Origin: Doris montereyensis | Taxonomy: Eukaryota > Mollusca > Gastropoda > Nudibranchia > Dorididae | Length of the DNA stretch: 64,000 nucleotides | Reading direction: 5' to 3' | Assembly: GCA_037039925.1 (NCBI GenBank) | Contig: JAXRKP010001194.1 | Span: 22,501 to 86,500 of the forward strand | Shown: one piece after another, positions 60,705-64,000 of the stretch | Position numbering within the stretch: position 1 is the stretch's first letter | Layout of the letters: every line of letters starts with the position of its first letter | The notes under the pieces: generated by a model | Database searches by the model: none | Told to the model about the DNA's origin: nothing | Seen by the model: only the letters and a program-made list of their open reading frames with translations | Translations under genes and position numbers: made by a program

Positions 60705-60855
60705 CGGGGGAGGATAAACCTGAGACAGACTAAGCGTCCTGTCAAGAGGCGATGTATTATTACATGTACCAGTTGCGTTTCATGCTATAGAAACCGGAAT
60801 GTGATCGTGTCTCCGTAGGCCATGATGGTCGTGACGGAATTTTACTTTTACAATG
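60705..60855 (+). mobile_element. SINE family C, 3' half
   Basis: AAACCTGAGACAGACTAAGC, GTCCTGTCAAGAGGCGATG and CATGCTATAGAAACCGGAAT, ending GGAATTTTACTTTT. Head absent. Confidence 0.65.
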
Positions 60856-61066
60856 TATTGATGCAATATGGCATCTTGGAACTTATAATCACCCAGTAGT
60901 CTAACATGGTTAGTAATACAGTACCAATATCACAATTCTGAATTAGTGTTACTTTGAAAGCAATAATTTGATGAAAAGAAACCCAGTTAAATTACAGCTG
61001 TACTGATTTACCGGCGCTTTTATCTCTACTTGTGCAGAGCAATTCTGACAGTAGAATCGGGTGTAT

Positions 61067-61224
<158 letters not shown>

Positions 61225-61379
61225 ACACTCCGCACGCTCATACACATGATAATGCGATGTATTTCTCTTATTTATTATTTGTGAATTAATTATATCTCAC
61301 TTCACTTTATTTATAGAAAAAGAGCAAACAAACAAAAACAATTTGCTCACTTCCATGATATGGAGCTTATGCCCTGGCT

Positions 61380-62110
61380 TTCATCCGCTCTAACTGAAAA
61401 TCGACACTTCGATCTCGATCTTCTCCCCTTAACCCCCTCTCCGTGACTGTGCGACTCGTTCACTCCCCGCCCAACCTATCCAGTTAGCTTCCCTAATGGA
61501 TCCACGGTGGCAGCCATTGTTTTTCCCAAAGCATCGGAGTGCGCGTGAAGGGAAATACCCAGAAGTGCCAGTTTCCACCGGAAGTAAGGTTCCGAAATCC
61601 CTCAGGACTTTTCTGTAATGACGTAACGCCTACGTCAACACAAATGTCTGCTGATTGCCGTTATGACCTTCCAGCCGCGCGTGAATAGAGAGAAACGATT
61701 GGCCAAATGGAAGTGGAAGCAGCGAGATGAAAAGACTACAGAGAAATGAAATGGATGTGTGCGTGAGTGGGGTGAAAGGGAGACAGGTATGGAAACAGTC
61801 CACAAGGGGTGAAGAAGTGGTGTAAGAGGATCATACGGTAGAAAAGGGAGAAGCATTGACCCATGAACAACTGCGTAAGAAAACAAAAACTGGAGGAGGG
61901 AGAATGGAATTTTGTCAATACATGGAACAAGAACAAAAAAAAGGGGGGGGAGTTGTTTGAAATTGTTAGCGTATGAGTGGCGTATTTCCACTCTTTTATT
62001 ACGTCACCCAAAGTCCTACAATCTAGATGGCTGTACTTCCGGTGAAATGCCTTGTCGGGCTATGCTGAGTGACCAAGGTAATGGTCTTGAATAGCAAACT
62101 GCGCATCGGA
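61380..62110. promoter_or_regulatory. CpG-richer block, possible promoter region
   Basis: CpG is visibly more frequent here (GCGCGTGAAGG, CAGCCGCGCGTGAATAG, GACGTAACGCCTACGTC) than in the rest of the window. CRE-like TGACGTAA (61619) and TTACGTCA (61999) are present. No exon could be assigned on either side, so this is only a compositional hint. Confidence 0.25.
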
Positions 62111-62599
62111 TGAAAGAGTTTCCTGTATCGATAGATCGTGTGTTCCTTTTCTGACGTGGGTTATGACCATTATACTGACCAGAAAAATTTACGTCAGAAA
62201 GAGTCATGTAACCAAAATTCCATCGGGTGTTTAAAAGAAAACACTTAAGAAAACGTATTTTGTGGACCCTTCCTTGATGTATGTTTCTAGAAACGTCATG
62301 ACGTTGTCTAGTCTTGAACATTAAAGTAAAACAACTAACTACTATGGCGGGGCGATAGATGCCGATGCAGAGGTTCAATCTCCATGGTGACCGGTGACCA
62401 AATTTTTTTCTGACTATTCCTTATATTTGTCTTTTCTTTGTTCCTATGGGGCTTTAATATTATTTAATGTCATTTCTCTCACTTCTAACAACTACGTACC
62501 TTGATGGCAATAGCAGTAATAATAACAATAATGCACTCAACCAGTTAGAAATAATTAAGTCTTTAAAACGTAAACATTGAGATAAATATAGTATTCTTT
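62111..62599. other. No gene assigned
   Basis: A 120-codon minus-strand open frame (62016-62378) crosses this region but shows no recognisable domain or repeat relation. Confidence 0.4.
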
Positions 62600-63110
62600 A
62601 ATATCATCTTCATCATGCACTGTCACCCATTGTAGGGCATCGGGCAACAACAAAAAAGTCTCCAGTGATATCTGTCCTGTGCCATCTTTTCAATCTCTTT
62701 ACAAGACATATCGAGGTCCTCCAACTCCTCTTCATTTCTCTTCGCCATGTGTTTTTTGGTGTTCCCATTCTTCTGTGGCAATGTGAATTCCATGCTAAAG
62801 CTTGTCGCGTAATATTTGCTGGTGTCCTCATCAAACTGTGTCCAATCTGCCAAGGCTGTTTCTTTAATTCATCTTCTATTGGCGTCCGTTTTGTTTTCCT
62901 ACATATCTTTGTTTATAATTGTTTATGGCCAGTGAATTTTAAGGATGTTTCTTGGGCATTTGTTAATGAATGTCTATAAGCTAGACGGGATTCTTTTGCT
63001 GGTTTTTCATGTTTCGGCTCCATATAAAAGGACTGACTTCACGTTGGAGTCAAAGTCTCTTCATTCAACTGACTGTTCTTTTGTGTCATGATCCCATCTC
63101 CAGTCATCAT
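62600..63110 (-). mobile_element. LINE C-terminal fragment (RTE-like type)
   Basis: The minus strand gives VKSVLLYGAET, TFINKCPRNILKIHW, then WQIGHSLMRTPANITRQALA, GTPKNTWRREMKR and AQDRYHWR, ending near CPTMGDSA. It belongs to the same family as the fragment at 27590-27900 but is longer. At least three frame shifts are needed. Confidence 0.75.
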
Positions 63111-64000
63111 TGTAACTAAACATCTGTTTTCCTGCCTTTCTAATCTATGAAGAAAATTCATCAATAATCTGACTCTTGTATCCTTTCAATCTTAAGTCTC
63201 TGTTTTGCCAGCCATTGTGCTCTAAGTGACATCACACAATGCTATATCATTCAATGGCTGATCAACAATTTTGATACATAACTTGAATATCTAAAAGGCT
63301 TGATGTGTATGTATGCCCAGTTTCATCGTTATAACGATAGCGACATTTTATTATGGATATGGGAAACTTACTTATGAAAATGGACTTCGTATCGCGTAAA
63401 AAGACATTATTATTTGAATGAATGTTAATCTTGAAAATAAAGAAAATGGCAGCACGTGCAGAAAAAATATCAATAAGCAAATGTCAAGCATTTAGTTGTT
63501 TAGTTCGATAAAAAAAAAACCAACAGCTCACGACCTGCATTGATCTCTTAAATTTGTATAGGTCTCCAAAGTTTTGATCGATTGAAACGTTAACTGCAAA
63601 CGAATTTAGAATATACTTATAAAACAAAATTCATTTTACCCACATCCAAAAACTAAGGTGATTTCAGGCGGTAGGGTTTTAATTTTGCGCGAACTGATAC
63701 CTTGCCTCTGAAGTATCGAGTCTCCTTAGAATACACAACATAGAACTACTGAAACTCTCACAGTTCGATTGGACTTGGTTTGAAATCCAGACTATCTAAA
63801 TCAAGGGTTGCTTTTCACAGTGTTTAACACAAATGCTTAGGATCTAGCATTAGCAACCAACAAAACAAAACATAACAAACACTAAATACAACCCCCTCCC
63901 TCCCGTTTTCAAAACCAAGGAAAATAGTTGTATGGTATTGTCAGGATCAAATCACAAGCCTCCTCCTTCTGGCAACAGAAGCATCGTATCCCTTTAGCCT
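63111..64000. other. No gene seen
   Basis: AT-rich apart from an internally deleted SINE family A (63632-63730). Nothing coding recognised. Confidence 0.55.
63632..63730 (-). mobile_element. SINE family A, internally deleted copy
   Basis: The tail end (ACCCACATCCAAAAACTAAG, TTTTAATTTTGCGCG) is joined directly to head sequence (TACCTTGCCTCTGAAGTATC), so the middle ~200 bp is missing. Confidence 0.65.

Noticed and set aside
62016..62378. 120-codon minus-strand open frame
   Set aside because: Non-repetitive but no recognisable motif, signal peptide or splice context; length is within chance for less AT-rich DNA.

Overview
This window is a piece of animal nuclear genome, most likely from a gastropod mollusc. 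The evidence is AT-rich DNA, genes broken into small exons by kilobase introns with GT/AG borders, several tRNA-headed SINE families, LINE and mariner relics, very long CT, CA, GATA and triplet microsatellites, and frequent AGATCTAG-type motifs. The phylum-level call rests on how the proteins and repeats look to me and was not checked by a search. Nothing bacterial or viral was recognised.

Three host genes can be reconstructed. (1) An omega-class glutathione transferase on the + strand (7599-13052; five coding exons, short first coding exon not located). (2) A dienelactone hydrolase / carboxymethylenebutenolidase-like enzyme on the - strand (24243-26701; four coding exons, 227 residues, Cys-Asp-His triad). 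(3) A BMP5-8 / glass-bottom-boat-type TGF-beta ligand on the + strand (46799-52518; seven coding exons, 418 residues, signal peptide, RTRR processing site, seven-cysteine knot). All three need single-base repairs to stay in frame, five in total. Each repair is a missing base, mostly in or beside a short run of one base, which points to residual long-read consensus error rather than dead genes. The three genes are unrelated in pathway and do not form a functional cluster.

Between the genes the DNA is mostly mobile-element debris. At 0-6 kb there are SINEs, a minisatellite split by a SINE, and a CT tract. At 6.6-7.0 kb lies a LINE C-terminus. At 15-23.3 kb there is a dense SINE field, an endonuclease-domain LINE fragment, a ~770-bp unclassified repeat and two clean minisatellites (25-bp and 29-bp units). 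At 27-31 kb are a LINE fragment and large microsatellites. At 31.66-34.36 kb lies a ~2.7-kb degenerate LINE bracketed by a ~24-bp direct repeat. At 35-43 kb are a mariner relic, a compound triplet microsatellite, the second ~770-bp repeat, and a CR1/jockey-like LINE relic. At 44.7-45.6 kb is a broken hAT-like transposase with a zinc finger. From 52.5 to 59.0 kb the DNA is featureless and AT-rich. At 59-64 kb are more SINEs, a long CT tract and a LINE C-terminus.

No undescribed multi-gene system was found. The points most worth checking are the one-directional single-base losses, an unusual finger-1 sequence at an exon junction of the BMP ligand, the bracketed LINE with tandem units upstream of its coding part, the twin ~770-bp repeats, and the CTAG-palindrome clusters.
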